64,000 nucleotides of DNA. Source: Micromonospora lupini str. Lupac 08. Lineage in GTDB: Bacteria; Actinomycetota; Actinomycetes; Mycobacteriales; Micromonosporaceae. How positions within the stretch are numbered: the first letter of the stretch is position 1; every line of letters begins with the position of its first letter. The DNA lies in the NCBI RefSeq assembly GCF_000297395.2, contig NZ_HF570108.1:6567259-6631258 (forward strand). The letters run 5' to 3'. The position numbers and the translations under genes are program-made. Of the stretch, positions 32,098-40,611 are shown one piece after another. The notes under the pieces were generated by a model, which was not told where the DNA came from, did no database searches, and was given only the letters and a program-made list of their open reading frames with translations.

Positions 32098-34227
32098 TCA
32101 GCCGGCCACGGCGAGTGCGAGCGGGAGCACGTCCGGAGCGCCGGCCCGCCGCAGCGCGCGGGTCACGATCGTCATCGTCCAACCCGAGTCGACCAGGTCG
32201 TCGACGAGCAGCACCGGCCCCTCCAGCCCGGCCAGCGCGTCGGCCAGGTCGGCCGGAACGGTGAAGGCGTCGTGCAGCGCGCGTACACGCTGGGCGCTGT
32301 TGCCGCGCGGCCCGCCAGGGCCGCCCGGACCGGTCGGTGTGACCGCGCCGAGCAGCGGCAGCCGGCCCACGGCGGCGATCCGCTCGGCCAGCGAGCCGAC
32401 CAGCAGGGGGCGACGGCGGGAGCCCACCGCGACCACCCCGACCGGGCGGCGAGGCCACGGATCGTCGCCGTGCGCCCACGCCTTCAGCACCTCGACCACC
32501 GCGCCGGCGACGTCGTCGGGCACCGGCACGTCGGGCGCCTCCGGGCCCACCAGATCCCGCAGCCGGCCGCCCCAGCCCAAGTCGGACAGGCGCCCGACCG
32601 CCCGGCCGGGCAGCGCCTGCTCGGCGGGGGCGATCCGGCCCTTGAGCGCGACGCCCACCGCGTCCAGCCCGGTCGGCCAGAGCTTCTTCGGGGCGATCTC
32701 CACACCGGGACGGCCCAGGAAGGTCTGCGCGGCGGCGAGCGCTGCCGTCGACACGTCGGCGGCGAAGAGCGGCTCGGCGCACCTGTCGCACCGGCCGCAG
32801 TCGGTCGCCTCGGTGTCGTCCAGGCGTTCCCGTAGATACCGCATCCGGCAGTCGGTAGTGGTCGCGTACTCCCGCATGGCCTGTTGCTCGACGGTGCGCG
32901 CCTCGGCGACGCGGCGCAACCGGGCCTCGTCGTAGACCCAGTGCTCGCCGGTGGCGAGCCAGCCGCCGCGCACCCGGCGGACCGCGCCGTCCACGTCGAG
33001 CACCTTGAGCATCAGCTCCAGGCGGGCGCGGCGCAGGTCGACGAGGGGTTCGAGGGCCTGGGTGGAGAGCGGGCGGTCGGTGTGCAGGGCCGCCAGCACG
33101 GCCCGGACCTGCTGCTCCGGTGGGAACGCCAGCGAGGCGAAGTAGCGCCAGATGGCGGCGTCCTCCGCGCCGGGCAGGAGCAGCACCTCGGCGTGCTCGA
33201 CGGCCCGGCCGGCACGGCCGACCTGCTGGTAGTACGCGATCGGCGAGGGTGGCGCGCCGAGGTGGACGACGAAGCCCAGGTCGGGCTTGTCGAAGCCCAT
33301 GCCGAGCGCGCTCGTCGCGACCAGCGCCTTGATCTTGTTGTCGAGCAGGTCCTGCTCGGCGGCCCGCCGGTCGGCGTCCTCGACCTGCCCCGTGTACGAG
33401 GAGACCGGGTAGCCGCGGGAGCGCAGGAACTCGGCCGTCTCCCCCGCTGCCGCGACGGTGAGCGTGTAGACGATGCCGGAGCCGGGCAGCTGGTCCAGGT
33501 GGTCGGCGAGCCAGGCCAGCCGGTGCGCCGGGCTGGGCAGGTCGAGGACGCCGAGCCGCAGCGACTCGCGGTCCAGCGTGCCGCGCAGGACGAGCGCGTC
33601 ACCAAGCTGCTCGGCCACGTCCTGGGTGACCCGGGCGTTGGCGGTGGCGGTGGTCGCCAGCACGGGCGTGCGCTCGGGCAGGTTGGCGAGGAAGGTGCGC
33701 AGCCGCCGGTAGTCCGGCCGGAAGTCGTGCCCCCAGTCGGAGACGCAGTGCGCCTCGTCGACCACCAGCAGCCCGGTGGTCGCGGCCAGCTTCGGCAGCA
33801 CACCGTCGCGGAAGTCCGGGTTGTTGAGCCGTTCCGGGCTGATCAGCAGCACGTCCACCGCGCCGGCCTGGATCTCGGCGGTGATCTCGTCCCACTCGTC
33901 GAGGTTCGCCGAGTTGATCGTGCGAGCCCGGATGCCGGCCCGCGCGGCGGCCTCCACCTGGTTGCGCATCAGCGCCAGCAACGGCGACACGATGACCGTG
34001 GGCCCGGCCTGGTCGGCCTGCCCGCTGTCGCGCAGCAGGGCGGTGGCCACGAAGTAGACAGCCGACTTGCCCCACCCGGTGCGCTGCACGCAGAGCACCC
34101 GTCGCCGGTCGACGACCAACGCCTCGATGGCCCGCCACTGATCCTCGCGCAGCCGGGCGTGCTCACCGGCCAGCCGGCGCAGCACCGCCTCGGCCCGCTC
34201 CCGTACCGCCGCCCGCTCGTCGCCCAT
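32098..34227 (-). CDS. RecQ-family helicase with C-terminal phosphoribosyltransferase-like domain
   Basis: A 709-residue protein. The helicase core has LREDQWRAIEAL, Walker A QRTGWGKS (49-55), DEAH at 157-160 in VVDEAHCVSDWGHDFRPDY, ATTATA, and a second RecA domain ending YYQQVGRAGR. A zinc-binding region CRMRYLRE ... TDCGRCDRC follows. The last 200 residues are unusual: they end with GPVLLVDDLVDSGWTMTIVT (670-689), which matches the PRPP-binding loop of type I phosphoribosyltransferases. So helicase and PRTase-like parts are fused. ATG 34227 begins 9 bases after the stop of the SARP-type gene, so the two are co-transcribed. A DNA repair role is likely. The PRTase part may bind nucleotides as a sensor. 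Confidence 0.9.
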   Translation of the reverse strand: MGDERAAVRERAEAVLRRLAGEHARLREDQWRAIEALVVDRRRVLCVQRTGWGKSAVYFVATALLRDSGQADQAGPTVIVSPLLALMRNQVEAAARAGIRARTINSANLDEWDEITAEIQAGAVDVLLISPERLNNPDFRDGVLPKLAATTGLLVVDEAHCVSDWGHDFRPDYRRLRTFLANLPERTPVLATTATANARVTQDVAEQLGDALVLRGTLDRESLRLGVLDLPSPAHRLAWLADHLDQLPGSGIVYTLTVAAAGETAEFLRSRGYPVSSYTGQVEDADRRAAEQDLLDNKIKALVATSALGMGFDKPDLGFVVHLGAPPSPIAYYQQVGRAGRAVEHAEVLLLPGAEDAAIWRYFASLAFPPEQQVRAVLAALHTDRPLSTQALEPLVDLRRARLELMLKVLDVDGAVRRVRGGWLATGEHWVYDEARLRRVAEARTVEQQAMREYATTTDCRMRYLRERLDDTEATDCGRCDRCAEPLFAADVSTAALAAAQTFLGRPGVEIAPKKLWPTGLDAVGVALKGRIAPAEQALPGRAVGRLSDLGWGGRLRDLVGPEAPDVPVPDDVAGAVVEVLKAWAHGDDPWPRRPVGVVAVGSRRRPLLVGSLAERIAAVGRLPLLGAVTPTGPGGPGGPRGNSAQRVRALHDAFTVPADLADALAGLEGPVLLVDDLVDSGWTMTIVTRALRRAGAPDVLPLALAVAG

Positions 34228-34236
34228 CAGGCATTT

Positions 34237-35952
34237 CTACCAGGTAGGGCGGACGTCCCCTCCGGTCTGCTGCCGGGCAGCGGCCTGCTGCGGTATCGCG
34301 GTGGACGGACCCGGCATCGGGGGAAGGAAGACGAGGTGGTCGCGGAGGGAGTCGGTGAGCAGCAGCGGGAGGAGACAGCGGGCGGCCAGGTCCTCCATCG
34401 AACCGAACGGGCCACGCAGCCAGCGGTCCACCACCACCTGCCGGGCCTGCTCGGCGGTGATCCCGGGCAGCTCGGCGATCGTCGCCTCGGGGACCGCGTT
34501 GACGTCCACCAGGCCCCCGTCGTCGAAGGTACGGGGCAGGTCGGGCCGGCCGATGTGCAACTCCTGGCGCGCCGCCGGGTAGTGGTACAGCAGGTAGCGG
34601 GCCTGCTCACGGCGGACCCGGCGCTCGTGGGCGACCGGCCCGGTCGCCGCCGTGCCCCGTCCTGTGATCGCCGACCAGATCGCGCCGTTCAGCAGGAGTG
34701 TGTGCAGGACACCGAGCAGCCAGCTGAACAGCCAGGCGATGATCGCGACGAAGTCGACGGTGGTCACCTCGTCCGGGTCACCGGAGCCGACCACGCCGAT
34801 GAACACAGCCATCGCCGACAGATAGCCGAGGGCGGCGAGCCCGTGTCGCCAGCTCCGTCGCCACACCGCGTAGACCAGCACCACCAGCCACGTGAGCAGG
34901 CCGAAGGAGAGCAGCCCGATCAGCGCGGCGACGATCGCCGTGCTGATACTGACCCACCGCCGCGCCCGCCGGGGTGGGGTGCCATGCACCGGGTACTGGC
35001 CCCGCGGCATCGGTGGGAACGCGGTGGACGGCGGAGCAGGCGGCGGAGCAGGCGGCGGAACGGCGGAGACCGGATCGGCTGGATCGACCGGGTCGGCTGC
35101 CCGCTCCTGGGCCGGCACCACCGCGACGGATCCCACGGTCGCTGGCGGGGGTGCCGCCGGCTCGGTCGCCGGCTTTGCCACCACCAGTGTCGGGTCGGCG
35201 CGCAGGATCCGCCCGTGCAGCACGCGCAGCGCCTCGCCCGGCTCGATGCCGTACTCCTCGCGGAGCAGGTCGCCGAACTCCCGGTAGGCGGCGAGCGCCT
35301 CGGCCTGCCGCCCGCTGCGGTAGAGCGCCAACATGAGCTGCTGCCGCAGCCGTTCCCGCACGGGGAACTCGGCCACCAACTCCACCAGCTCACCGACCGT
35401 CTCGCGGTGCCGCCCGAGGTCCAACGCCAGCTCGGCCCGGGTCTCCAAAGCCACGGCCCGCAACTCCACAAGCCGCTGCCGGGCCGCCTCGAAGATCGGC
35501 CCGGTGAAGCCGGTGAACGGCTCCCCCTGCCAGAGGTCCAGGGCGGTGGCCAGCTCGGCCAGCGCCTCGTCCGTACGCCCGGCGGCGTGCTGCTGGCGGG
35601 CGGCCTGCACGCCCCGTTCGAAGCGGACCGCGTCCACGGCCTCGGGGTCCACCCGCAGCAGGTAGCCGGCGTCGGTCAGGCTGAGCACCTGCCCCGGCGT
35701 ACGCGGCGACCGGTCCGGTTCCAGAACCCGCCGCAGTCCGGCCACGTACTTCTGCACGACGTTGGGGCCGTTCGCGGGTGGCTCCTCCGGCCAGACCGCG
35801 TCGACGATCTGCCCGGTGGACACCGGACGGCCGGCCGAGAGCAGCAGTACGGCGAGCACCGCGCGCTGCTTACCCGGACCGAGGTCGATCTCCCGGTCGG
35901 CGTACCAGGCCCGCTGAGGCCCGAGGATCTCGAAACGCAGCTGTCCTGACAT
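34237..35952 (-). CDS. SARP-type regulator fused to membrane helices and helix-hairpin-helix
   Basis: A 571-residue protein with an unusual architecture. Residues 1-100 are the OmpR-like winged helix of SARP/AfsR regulators (LGPGKQRAVLAVLLLSAGRPVS, VVQKYVAGLRRVLEP), and 105-250 the bacterial transcriptional activation (BTAD) domain. After a Pro-rich linker (265-330) come three membrane helices (about 335-363, 371-390, 400-427), then a basic segment and a helix-hairpin-helix-like motif, LVDVNAVPEATIAELPGI, at 481-498. ATG 35952 is weakly supplied with AGGAG 12 bases upstream. It is followed after 9 bases by the RecQ-type gene. A membrane-tethered transcription factor is implied. Confidence 0.85.
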   Translation of the reverse strand: MSGQLRFEILGPQRAWYADREIDLGPGKQRAVLAVLLLSAGRPVSTGQIVDAVWPEEPPANGPNVVQKYVAGLRRVLEPDRSPRTPGQVLSLTDAGYLLRVDPEAVDAVRFERGVQAARQQHAAGRTDEALAELATALDLWQGEPFTGFTGPIFEAARQRLVELRAVALETRAELALDLGRHRETVGELVELVAEFPVRERLRQQLMLALYRSGRQAEALAAYREFGDLLREEYGIEPGEALRVLHGRILRADPTLVVAKPATEPAAPPPATVGSVAVVPAQERAADPVDPADPVSAVPPPAPPPAPPSTAFPPMPRGQYPVHGTPPRRARRWVSISTAIVAALIGLLSFGLLTWLVVLVYAVWRRSWRHGLAALGYLSAMAVFIGVVGSGDPDEVTTVDFVAIIAWLFSWLLGVLHTLLLNGAIWSAITGRGTAATGPVAHERRVRREQARYLLYHYPAARQELHIGRPDLPRTFDDGGLVDVNAVPEATIAELPGITAEQARQVVVDRWLRGPFGSMEDLAARCLLPLLLTDSLRDHLVFLPPMPGPSTAIPQQAAARQQTGGDVRPTW

Positions 35953-36094
35953 GCGAGTTTTCGCTCCTGACACCTCCGGGAGCGCCGGACGGCAGTGCCC
36001 GGCAGCCGGACGGCAGCATATCGGCAGCCGGACCGCCGTGCCGGCCGGCAGCATCGTCGTCGGCAGAAGCCAGGCAGCGAGAAAGAGAAGTGCG

Positions 36095-36916
36095 ATGACA
36101 CACGCAACGGGCACCGCCGGCACCATCCTGCGGACGGTCGGTACGGCCGCCGCCGTGCTGGCCGCGACCACCCTGCTCGCGGGTTGCGGGCCGAAGAACG
36201 AACCGGCCGCGGCACCGCAGAGCAGCCCGTCCGCCAGCCCGAGCGCCAGCCCGAAGGAGGCTCTCCTGGACGCCGTTCCGGATGGCACCGAGGGGGCGTT
36301 CCGGTTGAGCGGCAAGGACGCGTCGAGCACTGTCGACGGCCGGATCGACCCGGCGGCGAAGGGCCTCGAACTCAACATGGCCATGCCGCGGGACTCCGAC
36401 GGCATCGCGTTGAAGATGTCGTTCCTGGTGATCGAGGATCAGTCCTGGGTGAAGGTGAAGCTGAGCGGCCGCCCCGGCCTGCCGAAGTTCCCTGACAAGT
36501 GGATGAAGCTGGACCGCGCGAAGCTGACCGACGCCGCGAGCATCCCGACGTACGACGGTGTGGACCAGGGCAACGCAGGGCCGCTGATCCAGGCGGCCAC
36601 CTCGGTCGAGGAGAAGAGCCCCGGGCAGTACGTCGGGTTCATCGACGTGAGCGAGACGGAGGCGGCGAAGGCGCTGGAGGACGGCGAGGCGGCGGCCCTC
36701 GGGGAGGCCGCGAAGAAGGTGCCGTTCACCGCGGTGGTCGGTGCGGACAAGCACCTGGCCTCGCTGACGCTGAAGATCCCGGCCGCCGGCAAGGCGAAGG
36801 CGTACGACTACGTCGTCAGGTACGCCGACTACGGCAGCGCGCCGAAGATCAGCGTGCCGACCGGCGCCGCCGCCACGAAGGCGCCGGCGATGGCGTACGA
36901 GTTGCTGAACGGCTGA
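36095..36916 (+). CDS. Lipoprotein of unknown function
   Basis: A 273-residue secreted lipoprotein. The signal peptide ends in the lipobox LLAGCG, giving lipid-modified Cys30. A Ser/Pro/Ala linker follows, then a beta-rich domain (AFRLSGKDASSTVDGRIDP, FLVIEDQSWVKVKL) that recalls the LppX/LprG type of lipid-binding lipoproteins, but I am not sure of the family. ATG 36095 is 4 bases after GAGAAG. It diverges from the SARP gene, with 142 bp between the starts, and is convergent with the SDR gene through a strong terminator. Confidence 0.8.
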   Translation: MTHATGTAGTILRTVGTAAAVLAATTLLAGCGPKNEPAAAPQSSPSASPSASPKEALLDAVPDGTEGAFRLSGKDASSTVDGRIDPAAKGLELNMAMPRDSDGIALKMSFLVIEDQSWVKVKLSGRPGLPKFPDKWMKLDRAKLTDAASIPTYDGVDQGNAGPLIQAATSVEEKSPGQYVGFIDVSETEAAKALEDGEAAALGEAAKKVPFTAVVGADKHLASLTLKIPAAGKAKAYDYVVRYADYGSAPKISVPTGAAATKAPAMAYELLNG

Positions 36917-36927
36917 TCCACGACGCA

Positions 36928-36963
36928 GGAGGGCGGTGGCCACACGGGGGGCCGCCGCCCTCC
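36928..36963. terminator. Bidirectional terminator between lipoprotein and SDR genes
   Basis: A 14-bp stem (GGAGGGCGGTGGCC with GGCCGCCGCCCTCC, one G-T wobble) and an 8-base loop lie between convergent stops at 36916 and 36994. Confidence 0.8.
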
Positions 36964-36993
36964 AGCCTTGTCGGTCGGGGACGCGATCCTGGC

Positions 36994-37740
36994 TCAGCGG
37001 CCGAGGACCGAGCCGCCGTTGACGCCGAGGACCTGGCCCGTCACGTACCCGGCGGCGGGGCTGGCGAGGTAGCGGACCGCCTCGGCGATGTCGTCGGGAA
37101 CTCCGGCCCGCCCGACCAGTGTCGCCGCGACCCTCTTCGCGTGCCCCTCGGCGGTCATGCGGTCACCGAAGAACTCGGTCTCGGCGACGTAGCCGGGGCT
37201 CACCACGTTTACCGTGATCTGCTCCGGGCCGAGCTGCGCGGCCAGGTCGTACGCCCAGCCGTGCAGGGCGGCCTTCGCCGCCGAGTACGGTCCACCGCCG
37301 CCGCGCTGGGCGGCGATCGAGCTGACCAGGATCACCCGCCCGCCGGGTCGACGCAGGGCCGGCCGCAGCGCCTCGGTCAGCAGTACGGCGGTGAGCACGT
37401 TGGCCTCGAGGTTGGCCCGCCAGTGCGCGGCGGTGCCGGCGAGCGTGTCGGTGTCCCCGCCCAGGTACCCGCCGGCGTTGTTGACGACCACGTCGACAGG
37501 CCGGTCACCGACCGCCGCGAGGACCGTGTCGAGCTGCTCCGGGTCGGTCAGGTCCGCCGTGACGGCGGTGACGGCGTCAGCCCGCCCGCAGTCCACGGAG
37601 ATCCGCCCCGCAGCGGCAGTCAACACGTCCGTCCGCCGCCCGACGATCAGCACGTCGTACCCGTCCCGGGCGAGCGAACCCGCGACGGCCGCCCCGATCC
37701 CGGTCCCACCCCCACTGACAACCGCAACCCGCGAGTCCAT
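36994..37740 (-). CDS. Short-chain dehydrogenase/reductase
   Basis: A 248-residue classical SDR oxidoreductase, probably NADP(H)- or NAD-dependent. It shows the cofactor motif VSGGGTGIGAAVAG, NNAGG, the catalytic Ser (VILVSSIAAQ) with Y and K in PYSAAKAALH, and the C-terminal VTGQVLGVNGGSV. ATG 37740 follows GGGGAGG by 7 bases. It lies just downstream of palindromic element B and the ABC importer operon on the same strand, but element B likely separates the transcripts. The substrate cannot be inferred. Confidence 0.9.
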   Translation of the reverse strand: MDSRVAVVSGGGTGIGAAVAGSLARDGYDVLIVGRRTDVLTAAAGRISVDCGRADAVTAVTADLTDPEQLDTVLAAVGDRPVDVVVNNAGGYLGGDTDTLAGTAAHWRANLEANVLTAVLLTEALRPALRRPGGRVILVSSIAAQRGGGGPYSAAKAALHGWAYDLAAQLGPEQITVNVVSPGYVAETEFFGDRMTAEGHAKRVAATLVGRAGVPDDIAEAVRYLASPAAGYVTGQVLGVNGGSVLGR

Positions 37741-37766
37741 CTCCCTACCTCCCCGTCGCAGAAACC

Positions 37767-37829
37767 CGTCGATCATGGAGTTATCGCCATCCGACACGGC
37801 GTGTCCTGACGATAACTCCATGATCGACG
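37767..37829. repeat. Palindromic intergenic element B (likely terminator)
   Basis: Perfect 20-bp inverted arms at 37767-37786 and 37810-37829 (core GATCATGGAGTTATCG). The loop contains a second stem, GACAC with GTGTC. The loop start CCGACACGGCG closely matches that of element A (CCGACACGCCG). It lies between the stop of livM (37842) and the start of the SDR gene (37740), a position that suits termination of the liv operon. Confidence 0.85.
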
Positions 37830-37841
37830 AGATCGGTGGGG

Positions 37842-38945
37842 TCAGCGTGGGGGGCGGAGGGAGCGGGTCAGGTGGGACAGGCGGGGGGCTAGGCTGGTTA
37901 GGCCTCCGGGGAAGAAGTAGACGGCCAGGATGAAGACCGTGCCCAGGACGAACAGGGGCTGGCTCAGCGGGTGGCTGAGGAAGGCCGGCAGGTTGTCGAC
38001 CGCGTCACTCGTGCCGAAGGCGGTGAGCCGGTGGTCCAGGTACATGTAGAGGACACCGCCGAGCACCGGCCCCCACCGCGTGCCCGGCCCGCCGAGCACC
38101 ACCATGACCAGCAGCGACAGGGTCAGCTCGGAGGACGTGATGTGCGGTGACGCGCCGCCGACGATGAGGACGTAGACCACCCCGCCCGCCGAGGCCAGGC
38201 CACCGGCCAGGGTGAACGCGACAAGCTTGTAGCGGTACGGGTCCAGCCCGAGCACACCGATCCGCCGCTCGTCGTCACGCAGCCCGGCGAGCACGCGACC
38301 GGTAGGTGACCCGCTCACCCGGTGCACCACGAAGACCACGAGCGTCAGGTACGCGAGCGCCAGCCAGTACAGGTTGACCGTGTTGGTCACCCCCACCAGC
38401 CCGGCGGGCAGCCCGGACACGTCCAGCGGAAGGCCCTCCTCGCCGCCGGTGAGCCCGCCGAAGTCCCGCGCCACCAGGATCGCGCCGACCTGCGCGAACG
38501 CGAGGGTGACCATGGCGAACGCGATGCCCACGGTCCGCAGCGCCACCGCGCCGAGCAGCGCCGCGAGGATGGTCCCGCCGGTGATGGTCAGCAGCGCCGC
38601 CTGCCACAGCGGCAGACCAGCCCGGGTGACGAGGATGTCGGTGCCGTAGACCCCGGCGGCGAAGTACAGCGCGTGCCCGAAGGACAGCATGCCGGTCCGG
38701 CCGAAGAGCAGGTCGTACCCGGCCGCCAGGCCACCGAAGATCAGACAGATGGCGAGCAGTTGCAGGGTGCCGGGCGAGTTGACCGGCCCCTCGAAGATCC
38801 CCGGAAGGGACATCGTCGAGTACGGCAGGATCGCCAGCACCGCCAGCGCGACAAGCGGCAGGAACGGGCGGACCCGGTGCCACCGCCCCCGCTGCGGGCT
38901 CAGTTCGTCAGGCACCTGCGCGGGAGGAGCGTCGATCACCGTCAT
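37842..38945 (-). CDS. livM: Branched-chain amino-acid-type ABC transporter permease LivM
   Basis: A 367-residue permease of the high-affinity branched-chain-amino-acid importer class. About ten membrane helices are visible. Signature blocks are LICLIFGGLAAGYDLLFGRTGMLSFGHALYF and LRDDERRIGVLGLDPYRYKLVAFTLAGGLA. ATG 38945 overlaps the LivH stop by ATGA. The long open frame upstream is the shadow of livH. It is the last gene of a K-G-F-H-M operon, followed by palindromic element B. It forms the membrane pore with LivH. Substrate specificity is set by the binding protein and could be other amino acids, urea or amides. Confidence 0.93.
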   Translation of the reverse strand: MTVIDAPPAQVPDELSPQRGRWHRVRPFLPLVALAVLAILPYSTMSLPGIFEGPVNSPGTLQLLAICLIFGGLAAGYDLLFGRTGMLSFGHALYFAAGVYGTDILVTRAGLPLWQAALLTITGGTILAALLGAVALRTVGIAFAMVTLAFAQVGAILVARDFGGLTGGEEGLPLDVSGLPAGLVGVTNTVNLYWLALAYLTLVVFVVHRVSGSPTGRVLAGLRDDERRIGVLGLDPYRYKLVAFTLAGGLASAGGVVYVLIVGGASPHITSSELTLSLLVMVVLGGPGTRWGPVLGGVLYMYLDHRLTAFGTSDAVDNLPAFLSHPLSQPLFVLGTVFILAVYFFPGGLTSLAPRLSHLTRSLRPPR

Positions 38946-39832
38946 GCCGTTGCCACCTTTCCGGCGATGCCCTGCGGGCGCAGCAGCAGCACCACGGCCA
39001 GCAGTCCGACCACGCAGATGTCGCCCAGCCCGGACGTGCCGTAGTAGTTGACGAACTGCTGCACCAGGCCGACGACGACCGCCGCGTAGGCGGAGCCGAT
39101 CACCGAGCCCATTCCGCCGATCACCACCACGATGAACGCGAAGATCAGCAGCGAGCCGCCCTGGCCGGGCGAGACCGTGCCGAAGTAGACCCCGCCGAGC
39201 GCGCCGGCGAGCGCGGCTGCCGCCCCGCCGATCGCGAAGACAAGCGTGAACGCCTTGCGCACGTCGATGCCCAGCGCGGTCACCATCTCCCGGTTCTCCA
39301 CCCCGGCCCGGATCACCAGGCCGTACCGGGTCCAGCGCAGGAACGCCAGGATCGCGCCGAGCACCAGCACCGCCGCGACGATCAGCAGCAGGCCGCCGTT
39401 GGGCACCTGCGCGCCGAGGATCCCGGTCACCTGCCGGGTCCAGTCGGGGCGCGGAAAGGTGCGGGCGTCCGCCCCCCAGGTCGCCTGGAGCAGCGCCACC
39501 CCGGCCAGCGACAGGCCGACGGTGACCAGCACCTGCTCGATGGTGCGGGAGTAGAGCGGGCGGATCAGCACCAGCTCGACCAGGATCGCGACAAGCGTGC
39601 CGGCGGCCACCCCGAAGGCGACAGCGAGCACGAAGCCGAACCCGTCCGGGCCGGCCCCCGGCAGGTTGCCGGCCGCCCACCAGGTGCCGTACGCGCCGAC
39701 GCCGAGGAACAGCCCGTGCGCGAAGTTGAGCACGTCGGCCAGACCGAAGACCAGGGACAGGCCGGACGCGACCAGGAAGTACAGCGCCGCCAGGCCCAGC
39801 CCGGTCAGCGCCAACAGGATCACGGTGCCCAT
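38942..39832 (-). CDS. livH: Branched-chain amino-acid-type ABC transporter permease LivH
   Basis: A 296-residue permease with eight or nine hydrophobic helices. Family blocks are LYFLVASGLSLVFGLADVLNFAHG and VTALGIDVRKAFTLVFAIGG. ATG 39832 shares its first base with the stop of livF, so translation is coupled. It pairs with LivM to make the membrane channel of the importer. Fully standard length; no oddities seen. Confidence 0.93.
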   Translation of the reverse strand: MGTVILLALTGLGLAALYFLVASGLSLVFGLADVLNFAHGLFLGVGAYGTWWAAGNLPGAGPDGFGFVLAVAFGVAAGTLVAILVELVLIRPLYSRTIEQVLVTVGLSLAGVALLQATWGADARTFPRPDWTRQVTGILGAQVPNGGLLLIVAAVLVLGAILAFLRWTRYGLVIRAGVENREMVTALGIDVRKAFTLVFAIGGAAAALAGALGGVYFGTVSPGQGGSLLIFAFIVVVIGGMGSVIGSAYAAVVVGLVQQFVNYYGTSGLGDICVVGLLAVVLLLRPQGIAGKVATA

Positions 39833-40611
39833 CAGTGCCGGTCCTTCCTCGCGACTGCGGGGCTCGCAAGCTCACTCCTCGCGCTCGGCGAGCTCACCTC
39901 CGCAGAGCCCACACCCAGCAGCGACTTCGTCAACGCGGTCTCCAACAGCAGCTCACGGGCATCGCCGGTCCAGGCCACCCGGCCGGCGGCCAGCACCACC
40001 GCGTCGCGGGCCAGTCGGCGTACGACTGCCAGGTTCTGCTCGACGAGCAGCACCGGCACCGACTCCGCGACCCGTTCCAACACCTCGGCCACCTCGGTCA
40101 CCACCTTCGGCGCCAACCCCTTGGTCGGCTCGTCGACCAGCAGCAGCCGGTTGTCGTTGAGCAGCACCCGCCCGATCGCGAGCATCTGCTGCTGCCCACC
40201 GGACAGCGAGCCCGCCCGTTGGCGTCCGCGCCGGTCCAGCTCCGGGAAGAGCGCGAAGACCTTGTCGTACGCCGGGATGGTGCCGCGCCGCTCGGCGAGC
40301 CGCAGGTTCTCGGCGACGGTGAGGCCGGCGAACACGCAGCGGTCCTCGGGCACGTAGCCGAGCCCACCGCGGACCAGCCGGTGGGTGGGTCGGGCCAGCA
40401 GGCTCTGCGCGCCCATCCGGATGGTGCCGCGGACCTCCCCGGCGGGCGGGGTGAGGCCGACGATCGCGCGCAGCGTGGTGGTCTTGCCGACGCCGTTGCG
40501 GCCGAGCAGGACTGTCACGCCGGTCGGGGCGACAGTGAAGGACACCCCCTGGAGGATGTGCAGCCCGGAGATCCGGACCGACAGGTCCTCCACGGTGAGA
40601 ACGGGTTCCAT
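39832..40611 (-). CDS. livF: ABC transporter ATP-binding protein LivF
   Basis: A 259-residue ATPase of the importer. Walker A GRNGVGKTTT, ABC signature LSGGQQQMLAIGR, Walker B LLLVDEPTKGLAP and H-loop-region LLVEQNL are all intact. It has a longer C-terminus than usual, ending SSPSARSELASPAVARKDRH. Its start overlaps the LivG stop by one base. Together with LivG it energises uptake. Confidence 0.94.
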   Translation of the reverse strand: MEPVLTVEDLSVRISGLHILQGVSFTVAPTGVTVLLGRNGVGKTTTLRAIVGLTPPAGEVRGTIRMGAQSLLARPTHRLVRGGLGYVPEDRCVFAGLTVAENLRLAERRGTIPAYDKVFALFPELDRRGRQRAGSLSGGQQQMLAIGRVLLNDNRLLLVDEPTKGLAPKVVTEVAEVLERVAESVPVLLVEQNLAVVRRLARDAVVLAAGRVAWTGDARELLLETALTKSLLGVGSAEVSSPSARSELASPAVARKDRH

